Part shown: positions 36,849-46,855 of the stretch, piece by piece
How positions within the stretch are numbered: position 1 is the stretch's first letter
Layout of the letters: each line of letters begins with the position of its first letter
Assembly (NCBI GenBank): GCA_938084835.1
Contig: CALKER010000012.1
Span: forward strand, 186,001-250,000
Length of the DNA stretch: 64,000 nucleotides
Source of the DNA: an uncultured Thermoguttaceae bacterium
GTDB lineage: Bacteria; Planctomycetota; Planctomycetia; Pirellulales; Thermoguttaceae
Reading direction: 5' to 3'
Program-made: the position numbers and the translations under genes
Notes under the pieces: model-generated
The model's database searches: none
Told to the model about the DNA's origin: nothing
What the model saw: the letters and a program-made list of their open reading frames with translations, nothing else

Positions 36849-38828
36849 TCAGCTTCTGCGAAAGTAGCGCTCAAGCTCCTCTTTGCTGAGCACTAGCATC
36901 GCAGGGCGGCCATGCGGGCAATAATAGCTGTCGCGCACCAGGTGGGACTGCGCAATAAGGTCGGAGATTTCCTCAGGGGTGAGAGGCTGCCCGGCCTTCA
37001 CCGCCGCCTTACACGCTAAGGAGGCTGCAAGTCTCTCGAAAAGCCTTGGGCGATCCGGTAACTGGCCAGTTTGCTGCAGTGCCTGAGCTATTTCCCGAAG
37101 AAGTTCCCCGAAATGGGCGGGCTTCAATACAGCCGGATACGCCTGAACCAAGACCGTGCTCCCGCCGAACGGCTCGATCTCGAGACCGAGCTTTTCCAAT
37201 AATTGGCGATTTTCCAACAAGATTGCCGCCTCATCCGCGGAGAGATCCACAGGCTCCGGAACGACAAGCGATTGGGCGATGACTTTCCCTCTGGCCAACT
37301 GGTCGAGGAGTTCGACGGTCAAGATCTTTTCATGGAGGGCATGCTGATCGATTAGCAAAATGCCTTCCGGACATTCGGTGACAAGAAAGCTATCCATTAC
37401 CTGAATTGCCTTTGAGGCGAAACGGCCCCCCTCGCCCCCCAATCGGGCAAAAGTACCCCCAAATAGCTCCGGGGAACCCAAATCCGTCGCCGCAGATTTG
37501 GAACAATCGGACGTTAGCTTCTCGGCAATTTCGGTTGCACTTGCCTGGGCGATTGACTCCCATTTGGCTTCCGCGGAGTACGGCAGCGGCTTTATTGAGC
37601 AGGCCGCGGCTGGGAAGCTGGCCGGCCGTGAGCTTCCTGCCGACCCGTGCGAGAAAGAATCCGCATGCGATGGCTCCCGCGCTACCCCTTGCCCTTCTGG
37701 CGAAAGCCAAGAGGCGAGCTTCCCCTGAGCCCAGTCGACAATTCGTTGTCGGAGGCTATCCGCGGTAGCCTCGTGGTCAACTGCCATGCTTTGTGTTATA
37801 CAAAAGGGGCTTGCCGGCCCGGAAATTCGGGCGCCGATCTCCGGGGACAAAAATCGCGCACGAAGTGTGGATAAAAGCTGGCCATATAGTCGCGCTGCGT
37901 CGATAAAACGCACCTCTAACTTTGTAGGATGAACATTAACATCTACAAGTTCAGGCGGCATTTCAAGCCAGAGGAAGGCCACCGGATAGCGGCCAACTGT
38001 TAATAGACCACGATAAGCTTCCGTCAAAGCGTGTTGCAAGGCTTTGTCCCGAAAATATCGTCCGTTGATGAAAAGGTACTGAAAGCGACTTGTCGTTTTC
38101 GAGTCTTGTGGGTGACCCACAAAGCCCCAAAGCCGCACAGGACCCTCAACGCTTTCCACCGGTAGTAATCTGTCCGCCAGCGCTTGGCCAAAGAGGGCGG
38201 CAATGCGTTCCAGGGCCGTGGACGACCTCACCAAATCGAAGACAGGCCGGTCGTTATGCCACAAAGTTAAATGGAGTTGCGGATATGCCAACGCCACGCG
38301 AATGAAGGCTTCGCAGGCGTGGGCCAATTCCGTGGTCACTCCTCGCAGGAAGCGCCGCCGTACCGGAGTGTTGAAGAAAAGGTCGCGAACTTCCACAGAT
38401 GTCCCTGGGGGACAACCACAAGGCCGAAGCCATTCCTTAACTCCGCCGCTCAGATAAATCTCCGCACCCTCCACAGCGTCCGAGGTTCGGCTGCGAATCG
38501 TAAGTCGACTCACAGCGGCAATCGCCGCTAGGGCCTCCCCTCGGAACCCAAGCGTGCGGATATGAATTAGGTCTTCGGCAGAAGCAATCTTGCTGGTGCT
38601 ATGATTGGCGACTGCCAGTTCCAGCTCGTGGGGGGCTATTCCGCACCCGTTGTCCACTACGCGGATAAGCTCACTTCCGCCGCCACTTAACGCCACATCA
38701 ATCCGCGTGGCACCGGCATCGATTGCGTTTTCAAGAAGCTCCTTTACCACGCTTCCCGGCCGTTCAACTACCTCGCCGGCAGCAATTTTGTTGACGACTT
38801 CCGGTGGCAGCCGACGGATGGGACTCAT
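36849..38828 (-). CDS. mutL: DNA mismatch repair protein MutL
   Basis: Mismatch-repair ATPase and latent endonuclease. The start is placed at the ATG giving MSPIRRLPPEVVN; a start 12 codons earlier adds non-conserved residues. The GHKL ATPase motifs are complete: ENAIDAGA (34-41), DNGCG (59-63), STSKI (77-81) and GFRGEAL (94-100). The linker 330-470 is low complexity. The C-terminal domain has the endonuclease motif DQHA-xx-E-xxxx-E at 494-506 (DQHALHEKILTVE), with ACKAAVKAG (605-613) and CPHGRP (637-642), which marks the non-E. coli type that nicks DNA itself. No mutS nearby. Length 659 is normal. Confidence 0.95.
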   Translation of the reverse strand: MSPIRRLPPEVVNKIAAGEVVERPGSVVKELLENAIDAGATRIDVALSGGGSELIRVVDNGCGIAPHELELAVANHSTSKIASAEDLIHIRTLGFRGEALAAIAAVSRLTIRSRTSDAVEGAEIYLSGGVKEWLRPCGCPPGTSVEVRDLFFNTPVRRRFLRGVTTELAHACEAFIRVALAYPQLHLTLWHNDRPVFDLVRSSTALERIAALFGQALADRLLPVESVEGPVRLWGFVGHPQDSKTTSRFQYLFINGRYFRDKALQHALTEAYRGLLTVGRYPVAFLWLEMPPELVDVNVHPTKLEVRFIDAARLYGQLLSTLRARFLSPEIGARISGPASPFCITQSMAVDHEATADSLRQRIVDWAQGKLASWLSPEGQGVAREPSHADSFSHGSAGSSRPASFPAAACSIKPLPYSAEAKWESIAQASATEIAEKLTSDCSKSAATDLGSPELFGGTFARLGGEGGRFASKAIQVMDSFLVTECPEGILLIDQHALHEKILTVELLDQLARGKVIAQSLVVPEPVDLSADEAAILLENRQLLEKLGLEIEPFGGSTVLVQAYPAVLKPAHFGELLREIAQALQQTGQLPDRPRLFERLAASLACKAAVKAGQPLTPEEISDLIAQSHLVRDSYYCPHGRPAMLVLSKEELERYFRRS

Positions 38829-39104
38829 CTTCTCACTCTCGAGGCTTGGTCCTCTCACGCTCAACGGGGAAGCTCACAACCCAAAACCCCAGCAACACGT
38901 GGCGTCGCTTGTCAAAAGCGCACTTCCCGGGTTCTTCCGAGGCGAGTCAATTCGTGTACAAACCACACCCAAATATTTTTGCTCGGCCAGCATCCTCTCA
39001 GTTTTGGCACCTCAACACGGCCGCTCTTTCGTTCTCAGTGGTCGCCTTCGGTCCCGTGTGCTGTTGACATCTAATCTTGCGAGTCCTCGAACGAAGATAA
39101 CGAT

Positions 39105-41321
39105 CTAATTTCGCTGAGACCGGCGCGGATGAGTCGGGTGGCTGTGGTGAGCCCGGGAACGATGTTCCATGTTGGCGGCGATCACAAGCCCCACCGTCTC
39201 CTCCCAAGTTGGAATGGCCTCCGAGGGGATAAGGTGTGGCTGATCGTCTTTTTCCACTCCATCGGTAGCATCTTCATCGCCAGGCTTTTCGGGTGACTCC
39301 TGGTCCGCGTCGACGGTCGTATCCTTCCGGCTTGGAGAATCACTCGCCCGACGTCGACGTTTACGCCCACGACGGCTCTTCGCACCCAACTTTCCCCCGG
39401 GCATATCGGAGCCTGCCTCGCGGCTGGCAACCTTCGGGGGCTGCCCTGGCTCCGGAGAAACTTCTTCCCCAACCCAAGAAACCTCTGCCGAAGAGACCCA
39501 TTCGGAAACGTCCTGAGCAACGGCAAGGGCAGTAATAGCTTCCAGCGAGCCGGCCTGGCTCGATGATTCGGCAGGAGGAACCTCCGCCGCCTTCTCCTCA
39601 GAAAGTGACGGCGCACCCAATAACTCCCGAACCCACTTCTCTTCACGACGGCTCAGGAGCTCGGGTGGCTCCTCGCCAAAAAGCTCAAACCAAGCCCGGA
39701 ATGCGGGCGGGATTTCCTCCTCAAGTGCCTCGCCCTCTTGCCGAGCGGTCTCCTCCTGGGAAATTTCCCCAGCAGATTGTCCCGACTCCTGGGATATTTC
39801 AAAGGCCTCCTCCCGGGCCAAAGGCGAAGACGTTTCCTCCGAGACAGCCACCTGCACACCGCTTTCCGGCGGCCCCGAATAAAAAACGGAAGTGGGCTCG
39901 GTCCCCTCCGAGGAAGGGGCTGACAGAAGCACTTCACCGCGTAAGGCCCCCGAACCAACGTCGGCCGAGATACTTTCGGCAATTCCCCCCGAGCCCAGCT
40001 CGACCAAAGGAGTTAAGGCCTCGCGAGAAAAACCCTTGGCGGAATCCTCTCGTGTTTCTGCGGTCGCCGTATCAGCGGAGCTCGCGATGAGCCCAGGGCC
40101 TAGAGCAAAATCGACATGGGCTGCCTCTGGCAATGAGGGTACCCTTATCTCTGCAGGTGTCGCCCCCCCGATAGACTCAGGCACTACAGGTCCCGCAGTC
40201 TCTTGAGGGACAAGAGTCTCGGGAACAGGAGCAACCGTGCCTATCACTTGGCCCGCCTCTTCCCTTACCCCGGGAATCATGGTAGGTGACGGCGCCGAAA
40301 CCTCTTCGTCTCCGAAAGTGTCTTCTCTTTTTAACGATCCCGGCCGGGATGCCTCTGCTTCGTTGGCAGGGGGTTTTGTGACCCACACACTTTCTAAAAC
40401 ACCGCGTCGCCCGGTCGCAAACTCAGTCACAACACCCAGCGACTCCTCTTGCGATTCGCCTTGCGTGCCCGACGCTGAGGGTGCCTCCGCGCCCTCCGGA
40501 TCCCTCACAGAACCTCCTTGAAGAGCCTGTCCCACACGGGATCCATCTGCCACATCTGTTAACCCGTCCTCTGCAGAGTTCTCGTGAGGCACATCCCCCT
40601 GCTCAGGGATACTTTGAGTTTGTTCCCTCTCCAGATCTTTTTCCTCCGACGAGGCGATCCCTAACTCAACCGCCAATCTATCCCAATCCGTCTGACTTCT
40701 CTGACGGCCCGAAAAATCAGGCCATATTCTCTTCCTTGGTGGAGTCCATCCCACCTTTTTTGGTGATGTTACATTTTCGGATTTGCGTTTTCCGGATTTC
40801 GGAGCGGTGGCGGAAATCCCGGGAGCCGTCCCCCCCCGACCCGTATCCGTTTGTGACCCTTCCCTGAGACCGGACGACTTGTCATCCGCTGGGAACCCCG
40901 TTTGTGGTTGAGCCCCAGATCCAATCGACTCCGAGCCTGACTTGGCAGGGCCAATTCCTCCCCGACGATGAGATTTTTCCGACCTGTGCGATTGCTCGAA
41001 GCGTGGGTTTCCAGATGCTATCGCCGGCTTATCAGAAAATCGTCGCGGCTTTTCACCTGTTTCAGCCACAGGTGCCCCCGATTGACCGTCTACCTCCAAT
41101 TGCACCTTCATCCCATGGGGACCATCGTCGGGCGCTCGAGCCTCACCTTGTCCCTCCCCGCCACAAGCATCTTCGGCTTTCGCCAAGGCGTTGATGTCCC
41201 CTCCCCTCCCGCCAGCGCCTATTGGACCCAAATTCGCGGGATGATCTTGTTGCGAGCTACTGACACCCAGTTCCTCTGCCCATTTGTCCCAATTACTGCC
41301 GCTATTTTCGCTCCCTGTCAT
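39105..41321 (-). CDS. Large low-complexity protein with repeated WD-x-x-A-x-ELG motif
   Basis: I do not recognise the family. The start is set at the ATG giving MTGSENSGSNWDKW, with a G-rich stretch upstream; a GTG 23 codons earlier is possible. There is no signal or membrane segment. Most of the 738 residues are Glu, Ser, Gly, Pro and Ala with no regular fold. Two short blocks repeat: NWDKWAEELGVSSSQQ near residue 10 and DWDRLAVELGIASSEE near residue 210. A possible third helix is AFRAWFELFGEEPPELL near 545. A basic patch GAKSRRGRKRRRR near 655 could bind nucleic acid. The tail IPSEAIPTWEETVGLVIAANM is ordered and looks conserved in planctomycetes from memory. It may be a scaffold with short docking helices. 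Confidence 0.7.
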   Translation of the reverse strand: MTGSENSGSNWDKWAEELGVSSSQQDHPANLGPIGAGGRGGDINALAKAEDACGGEGQGEARAPDDGPHGMKVQLEVDGQSGAPVAETGEKPRRFSDKPAIASGNPRFEQSHRSEKSHRRGGIGPAKSGSESIGSGAQPQTGFPADDKSSGLREGSQTDTGRGGTAPGISATAPKSGKRKSENVTSPKKVGWTPPRKRIWPDFSGRQRSQTDWDRLAVELGIASSEEKDLEREQTQSIPEQGDVPHENSAEDGLTDVADGSRVGQALQGGSVRDPEGAEAPSASGTQGESQEESLGVVTEFATGRRGVLESVWVTKPPANEAEASRPGSLKREDTFGDEEVSAPSPTMIPGVREEAGQVIGTVAPVPETLVPQETAGPVVPESIGGATPAEIRVPSLPEAAHVDFALGPGLIASSADTATAETREDSAKGFSREALTPLVELGSGGIAESISADVGSGALRGEVLLSAPSSEGTEPTSVFYSGPPESGVQVAVSEETSSPLAREEAFEISQESGQSAGEISQEETARQEGEALEEEIPPAFRAWFELFGEEPPELLSRREEKWVRELLGAPSLSEEKAAEVPPAESSSQAGSLEAITALAVAQDVSEWVSSAEVSWVGEEVSPEPGQPPKVASREAGSDMPGGKLGAKSRRGRKRRRRASDSPSRKDTTVDADQESPEKPGDEDATDGVEKDDQPHLIPSEAIPTWEETVGLVIAANMEHRSRAHHSHPTHPRRSQRN

Positions 41322-42503
41322 GATATATGTCCCCAACCCCTCGGGATCCGATGAAAGAACCTGGGAAGATTTTTGCTGGCAAACGCCCACGTGATTGAAT
41401 CAAAGCCCCTTGCAAAAATTTTGGTACATTATTTCAATGATCGATTTGATTATTTTTTAATGACCTTAGCATGTTATGCGGAGCCCTGAATTTTTGCCCG
41501 TTTTTTGGCATCTTGGTGGGCAAGGCTTCACCCAGCCAATATTTTTTTCCTTCAAAGGTCACGCGCAACAATCAAATAAGGTCAAAAGGACTATACCGGC
41601 AAAGAACAACATAATTTATAATGTCCATAAACTTTGTGCATCTTTTTCCATTTTCTAGCGTCCTAGTCATCAGAGTTTCACTCAGCAATATCAGAATTAA
41701 GAATTAAAGGCGAGCTCCTCAACCGGTCGTAAACCTCCTCCCCTTTCATACCCATTCCCCCACGATATGGGGAGCCGTACCCTTTGGTTCAAAACCAATT
41801 TCGTCCATGGGAGTCTACAGGGAATTTCTTCGTTCGGTTTGAACCAACCGGGTCCCTCGGGACTTGCGGCTTCCACCAGCGGCCGCCCACCTTGCATCGG
41901 TTGAACTCAAACCGCGTGAAAACTGTTCCTTGAAGCTTAGCCACATACCGCTGAGCTGCCTCTGTCGCGCCCAGTAGCTCCCGAAGAACGAGTCCTCAAC
42001 CGCTACCGAAAAATCGCACAATTTAAGAGCCCATGAAGTCCGTGGGAAATTAACATGAAAACGGTGTTACATTCATCCGGTAGCCCGGGCCAAGTGCTTC
42101 GGAAAACGCTCTGAGCGGGTTCCGGTTCGCCAACCCGGAACTAACATTCGTGACTAACATATTGTCTCCTGCCATTCGTCAATTGTAACTTTTAAGATCG
42201 TCTGGTATAGTGACCGTCGGTAGGTCGAAAGTTCGAGAGAAATGGCTCCAAGGGCGGTCGCGGCTCCATAAATTGACCCGGCGGGAGGGATTTGTTTTTT
42301 GTTTTGTGCCGCAGCGCATCTGGTGCGAGAGCCTACCGACTATGGAGAACCAGGCCACGAAAGTTCCGCGGGGGATAGCTCACGCGGGCAGTCGGGACGA
42401 GCGCAAGCGGAAACATCTCCGCCCACCCGCGGTGGGTCGGCATCGTGAATAAGCATTGGGAAAAGGTACGGTCAAGGTAAAGGTTTCGATCGAGCGAGTG
42501 TTT
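41322..42503. other. Intergenic region, 1.2 kb, between divergent genes
   Basis: Divergent control region of the low-complexity protein gene and rpsA. A candidate rpsA promoter is at 42183-42211. AT-rich DNA fills 41400-41680. Short minus-strand frames at 41697-42021 look like neither a gene nor a known remnant. Confidence 0.45.
42183..42211 (+). promoter_or_regulatory. Candidate sigma-70-type promoter of rpsA
   Basis: TTGTAA (42183-42188) and TATAGT (42206-42211) are 17 bases apart. The start codon is about 290 bases on, leaving a long leader in which S1 could control its own translation, as known in other bacteria. The leader role is inferred. Confidence 0.4.
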
Positions 42504-44573
42504 ATGGTTAATCGCAATTTACTTCGGGAACTGGAACCTTCGGAGGCGGAACTGGAACAGGAGCTCCAGCTGGCATTAGGAGACACCCCGCCTGAAGAAC
42601 TGTATCTGTCCACACAGGAGGTCGCCCGGCATCGGTTGGTCCGGGGCAAGATCGTAATGGTGGAGCCGGACCGGGTTCTGGTGGATCTTGGTCTTAAATG
42701 CGAAGGAGTGGTACTCCGCAGCGAATGGTCCGAATCGGAGCCTCCGCCCGAACCGGGCCAGGAAGTCGACGTGCTCATCGAGGATTTTGACGAATTCTCA
42801 ACGCCGGGCGCCGAAATGCGCGCCATCATCATTTGCAGCAAGCGCAAGGCGGAGAAGATCCAGGCTTGGTCGCGAATCATGCAACGGGTGCGAGAAGGCG
42901 ACGTTGTGACCGGCTTGGTCTCCCGCAAGATTAAAGGTGGCCTTCTCGTGGATATCGGTGTGAATGTCTTTTTGCCCGGCAGCCAGGTGGATATCCGGCG
43001 TCCAGCAGATTTGGGGGAATACTTAGGCCGCGTAGTCCAATGCGTGGTGTTAAAGATCGACGAGTCCCGGCGCAACATCGTCGTAAGCCGCCGCGCCTTG
43101 ATCGAGCAGCAACGCACCGAGCGGAAAAACCTCCTGCTTAAGGAGCTCCAGGTCGGCCAATGGCGAAAAGGAATCGTCAAGAACATTGCCGATTTCGGCG
43201 TTTTTATTGACTTGGGCGGGATCGACGGCTTGCTCCACATTACCGACATGAGCTGGGGCCGAATTAACCACCCAAGCGAGCTCCTTTCCCTCGATCAGGA
43301 AATTGAGGTGGTCGTCCTCCACATCGATTACGAGCGGGAGAAAGTGGCATTAGGACTCAAACAAAAGACGCCAAGTCCTTGGGAGAACATCGAAGAGCGC
43401 TACCCAATCGGGAGTCGTGTCCGCGGCACAGTAGTTAACATCACAAACTTTGGGGCCTTTGTAAGGTTGGAGGAGGGCATCGAGGGCTTGGTTCACGTAA
43501 GTGAAATGTCGTGGACCAAACGCATTAATCATCCCGGCGAGCTCCTGCAGGTGGGCGATGAAATCGAGGTTGTGGTGCTGTCCATTAACAAAGACAAGCA
43601 GGAGATCTCCCTGGGGCTTAAACAGACGCAGGAAAATCCGTGGGACCGCATAGAAGAGAAGTACCCAGTTGGCTCTATAGTTAAAGGGATCGTTAGAAAC
43701 ATTACTAACTTTGGCGCGTTTATAGAGCTCGAAGAAGGTGTTGACGGACTTCTCCACATCTCGGATATCTCATGGACGCGAAAAATAACGCATCCTAGCG
43801 AGGTGTTGCACAAGGGGCAGGAGATTGAATGCCGGGTTCTTTGGATCGACCCCGTCAAAAGACGGATCGCCCTAGGGTTAAAGCAGCGCACGGAAGATCC
43901 GTGGGAGCGTGATATTCCCAGCCGATATCAGCCGGGGACAGTCGTCAAGGGAGTGGTGACTAAAATAACAAACTTTGGCGCTTTCGTTCAACTGGAAGAG
44001 GGTCTGGAAGGACTGTTACACATCTCTGAGCTGGCCGATCACAAGGTGGACAGCCCGGAAAAAGTTGTGCAGATCGGTCAGGAAATTGAGGTCATGGTCC
44101 TCCGCGTGGATCCGCACGAGCGTCGAATCGGGTTGTCGAAAAAGCGGCTGGAGCGGCCTCCGGAGGGAGAACAGCCGGCCAGCGAAGAATCACGGGAACG
44201 GGAGCTACGAGGTGGTGTGGGGAGTGGCACGGGACCCTTTGCTGGGACAGGCAAAAAATTCCGCAAGGGCGGACACCGGGCTCCACGGCGCGGACGGCAG
44301 CCCACCGCTGCGGAGGAGGCTAGACCTGCTGGAGAAAGTCAGACTGCAACCGAGTCGTCCGACGAGGCCGCTTCCGGGAACGAGCCTGAGATGAGGGAAG
44401 TAGAGGAGCCCTACGGAGATCAGGTGGAATCTGTCGTGGGTAAGATGGGGGGTGCCTCCCCGGCCGAGGTGGAGCCTTCCGCTGCGCCTCCTTCGTCAGA
44501 AATGGTCTCCACGGAGCCTGCTATCTCCCAGGTGCCAGAGAAGCCCGAACCCCCTCAAGAACCGGCAACATAA
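42504..44573 (+). CDS. rpsA: 30S ribosomal protein S1
   Basis: RNA-binding ribosomal protein that brings mRNA to the 30S subunit. The start is the ATG giving MVNRNLLRELEPSE; an in-frame TTG 16 codons earlier is possible, and neither has a strong Shine-Dalgarno, as is usual for this gene. Six S1 (OB-fold) domains lie at about residues 44-115, 132-197, 217-286, 303-374, 388-459 and 476-547. Domains 3-6 are most alike, with NFGAFV/I and GLLHISD repeated. Domains 1-2 are divergent, as in E. coli, where they bind the ribosome. A 140-residue tail, first Arg/Gly/Lys-rich (KKFRKGGHRAPRRGR) then acidic, is an extra part compared with E. coli. Confidence 0.93.
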   Translation: MVNRNLLRELEPSEAELEQELQLALGDTPPEELYLSTQEVARHRLVRGKIVMVEPDRVLVDLGLKCEGVVLRSEWSESEPPPEPGQEVDVLIEDFDEFSTPGAEMRAIIICSKRKAEKIQAWSRIMQRVREGDVVTGLVSRKIKGGLLVDIGVNVFLPGSQVDIRRPADLGEYLGRVVQCVVLKIDESRRNIVVSRRALIEQQRTERKNLLLKELQVGQWRKGIVKNIADFGVFIDLGGIDGLLHITDMSWGRINHPSELLSLDQEIEVVVLHIDYEREKVALGLKQKTPSPWENIEERYPIGSRVRGTVVNITNFGAFVRLEEGIEGLVHVSEMSWTKRINHPGELLQVGDEIEVVVLSINKDKQEISLGLKQTQENPWDRIEEKYPVGSIVKGIVRNITNFGAFIELEEGVDGLLHISDISWTRKITHPSEVLHKGQEIECRVLWIDPVKRRIALGLKQRTEDPWERDIPSRYQPGTVVKGVVTKITNFGAFVQLEEGLEGLLHISELADHKVDSPEKVVQIGQEIEVMVLRVDPHERRIGLSKKRLERPPEGEQPASEESRERELRGGVGSGTGPFAGTGKKFRKGGHRAPRRGRQPTAAEEARPAGESQTATESSDEAASGNEPEMREVEEPYGDQVESVVGKMGGASPAEVEPSAAPPSSEMVSTEPAISQVPEKPEPPQEPAT

Positions 44574-44744
44574 AACTGGCGTCCTCATTCTCAAATTGCC
44601 CCGGAGACTCTCTCCGCAAGGCTGCGGCAATGCATGCCAGCGGGCAAAATCCCAGCGTCGAGCAGCCTGGGGGGTTGAGACCAACAGGGTCGTTGACAGT
44701 CTAAGAGAAGGCACAAGCCCCGTGCCAATACCGGTTTTCTTGAG

Positions 44745-44769
44745 AGTCGCCACGCTTTTCAAGGCGACT
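44745..44769 (+). terminator. Possible terminator after rpsA
   Basis: AGTCGCC (44745-44751) pairs with GGCGACT (44763-44769) over an 11-base loop. GGGCGGTTTTT follows within 15 bases. It lies between rpsA and the next gene on the same strand, so it may end or attenuate the transcript. Confidence 0.4.
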
Positions 44770-44804
44770 AAGCCGGGCGGTTTTTCGGACGTAAGGATGA
44801 AAAC

Positions 44805-45779
44805 GTGATGCCTTTTCCCCAATTTGATGTGGGAAAAGTTCGGCTCCTTCCCTTAGCAGCGCGGGAGCACGAGGTAGACCGGGGGTGCTTTATCTATCCG
44901 GACACCGCTTCGGGAAACTTTTGCCATCCGCATTTGCCCGCGCTGGCCTTGGCCATTGTGGATGCCCGCCGTCAGGGGGCAAGTGTGATTTTTTTCTGCG
45001 GGGCCCACGTGCTTCGGCAGGGATGTAGCCCCTTACTTATCGATTTGATGCAACGGGGAATTGTGACCCATCTGGCTCTCAATGGTGCAGGGGCCATCCA
45101 TGACTTTGAATTAGCCCTTATAGGCAAAACCTGTGAGAGTGTTGCGCGTTACATCTCCTTAGGGCAATTTGGGTTGTGGCAGGAAACCGGTCGAATCAAC
45201 GAGGCGGTAGCAGCTGGAGCACGTGAAGGGCTAGGTTTCGGCGAAGCCGTCGGGCGAATGATTGAAAGTGAAGGTTTTCCTTTTCGCCACACCAGTGTCC
45301 TAGCAGCCGGCTACCGTCTTAGAGTTCCCGTCACCGTTCATGTATCCATTGGGCAGGACATTATCCATGAGCATCCGAATTTCGACGCTGCCGCTACCGG
45401 CCTGGCAAGCTATCGGGATTTTCTCATCTTGACTCACTCGGTAAGTGGCCTTGAAGGAGGTGTTTTCTGCTCCATTGGTAGTGCTGTGGCCGGGCCCGAA
45501 GTGTACTTAAAGGCACTGGCCATGGCGCGAAATGTAGCCCATCGGCAAGGGAAGCAGATCGCTCGCTTTACCACCGCTGTATTTGACATTGTCGAGCTTG
45601 GGGAGGATTTGTCGACAGAAGCTCCCAAGGACGATGCCCGCTACTACTTCCGTCCCTTTAAAACAATCCTTGTACGGACCATCCGGGACGGTGGTCAAAG
45701 CTATTACATTCGCGGACAACATCGGGATACTATACCGGCGCTATACCACCAGATTATGGGCACAATGAAAGCAAGATGA
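44805..45779 (+). CDS. Conserved protein, possibly deoxyhypusine-synthase-like
   Basis: A 324-residue soluble protein. The start is GTG, directly followed by ATG (44808), after AAGGA. Distinctive blocks are VIFFCGAHVLRQGCSPLLID (residues about 59-78), ALNGAGAIHDFELALIGKT (91-109), VHVSIGQDIIHEHPNFDAA (178-196) and LEGGVFCSIGSAVAGPEVY (222-240). The arrangement of small Gly-rich loops after strands fits a Rossmann-like NAD-binding fold, and I think it resembles bacterial relatives of deoxyhypusine synthase. That is from memory and not certain. The TGA overlaps the start of the PfkB kinase gene (ATGA), so the two are made together and probably act on one pathway. Confidence 0.75.
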   Translation: MMPFPQFDVGKVRLLPLAAREHEVDRGCFIYPDTASGNFCHPHLPALALAIVDARRQGASVIFFCGAHVLRQGCSPLLIDLMQRGIVTHLALNGAGAIHDFELALIGKTCESVARYISLGQFGLWQETGRINEAVAAGAREGLGFGEAVGRMIESEGFPFRHTSVLAAGYRLRVPVTVHVSIGQDIIHEHPNFDAAATGLASYRDFLILTHSVSGLEGGVFCSIGSAVAGPEVYLKALAMARNVAHRQGKQIARFTTAVFDIVELGEDLSTEAPKDDARYYFRPFKTILVRTIRDGGQSYYIRGQHRDTIPALYHQIMGTMKAR

Positions 45780-46855
45780 AACGACTGCATGGGTTCACAC
45801 CGGAGCGGCTGGCCGAGCTAATCGCGAGATTCCCAAATGTTCGTGTGGCCGTCGTGGGGGACTTCTTTTTGGACAGGTACTTCGATGTTGACCCAGCTTT
45901 GGAAGAGCGGAGTTTGGAAACGGGGCTGCCAGCCCATCAGGTCGTAGGTGTCCGCAGTAGCCCAGGGGCAGCGGGAACAGTAGTCAACAACCTCGTCGCC
46001 TTAGATGCTGGAGAGGTCATCCCCATAGGCTTCGTGGGAGACGATGGCGAAGGCTACGAGCTCATCCAAAACCTCCGCCGCCGCGGGTGCCCATTAGAGC
46101 AACTTTTTCAGGCAAATGGCCTTCGAACACCTACATACCTCAAACCTCGCAACATCACCGACCTGTCCCTCCGGGGAGAGCATCCCCGGTACGATATTAA
46201 AAACCGCATGCCTATTCCGTGCGAGCTAGAGGCCAAGATTGTGGCTTGCCTCGAAGAGGTCGCAGAAAAGGGCGTCCATGCGGTGGTTGTGGCCGACCAA
46301 ATCGAAGAATCGTTCCATGGCGTGATTACCCCCCGAGTACGACAAGCACTGGCCGATTTGGCCGTGGCATACCCGAGAACGATCTTCTGGGCAGATAGCC
46401 GCCGCTTTATCCGCCTCTTCCGGCGGCTAATCATCAAGCCGAACTATCGGGAGGCCTTTGGCATCGAGGAACCACCGGAGTTAGCTCGGGGATTGTGGGA
46501 CAAGTATCTTCAGATGATCACCGAACTTCGTCGACAGAATGATGCGCCGGTTGTCGTGACTTGCGGAGACCAGGGAATGATTGTGACCGATCCGGAGTTG
46601 ACCTGGATCCCTGCAGTTCGCCTTGAAGGTCCGGTGGATCCTACCGGGGCCGGGGATAGTGTGACCGCAGGAGCAGTTCTTGCGCTGGCCGTAGGGGCCA
46701 CCCTTCCGGAAGCAGCCCTGGTAGGCACCCTTGTGGCATCCATCACCGCTCAGCAGCTGGCAACTACAGGAACGGCTTCCCGAACAGATCTGCCCGCGCA
46801 GCTTGAACTATGGCTTGCCCAGCAGGAGACAATCGCCGCTGGAGACGCTGGATAA
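45776..46855 (+). CDS. PfkB-family sugar kinase (RfaE-like)
   Basis: A 359-residue ribokinase-family kinase. VRVAVVGDFFLDRYFDVDP is the N-terminal entry, SSPGAAGTVVNNLVALDAG the substrate part, and DPTGAGDSVTAGAVLALAVG near residue 283 the anion hole with its catalytic Asp. VVVADQIEESFHG and TIFWADSRRFIRLFR are the RfaE/ADP-heptose-type positions, so the substrate may be a heptose or other sugar phosphate. It lacks the nucleotidyltransferase domain of HldE. Start ATG overlaps the previous stop by four bases. No LPS genes adjoin, so the pathway is open. Confidence 0.88.
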   Translation: MKRLHGFTPERLAELIARFPNVRVAVVGDFFLDRYFDVDPALEERSLETGLPAHQVVGVRSSPGAAGTVVNNLVALDAGEVIPIGFVGDDGEGYELIQNLRRRGCPLEQLFQANGLRTPTYLKPRNITDLSLRGEHPRYDIKNRMPIPCELEAKIVACLEEVAEKGVHAVVVADQIEESFHGVITPRVRQALADLAVAYPRTIFWADSRRFIRLFRRLIIKPNYREAFGIEEPPELARGLWDKYLQMITELRRQNDAPVVVTCGDQGMIVTDPELTWIPAVRLEGPVDPTGAGDSVTAGAVLALAVGATLPEAALVGTLVASITAQQLATTGTASRTDLPAQLELWLAQQETIAAGDAG

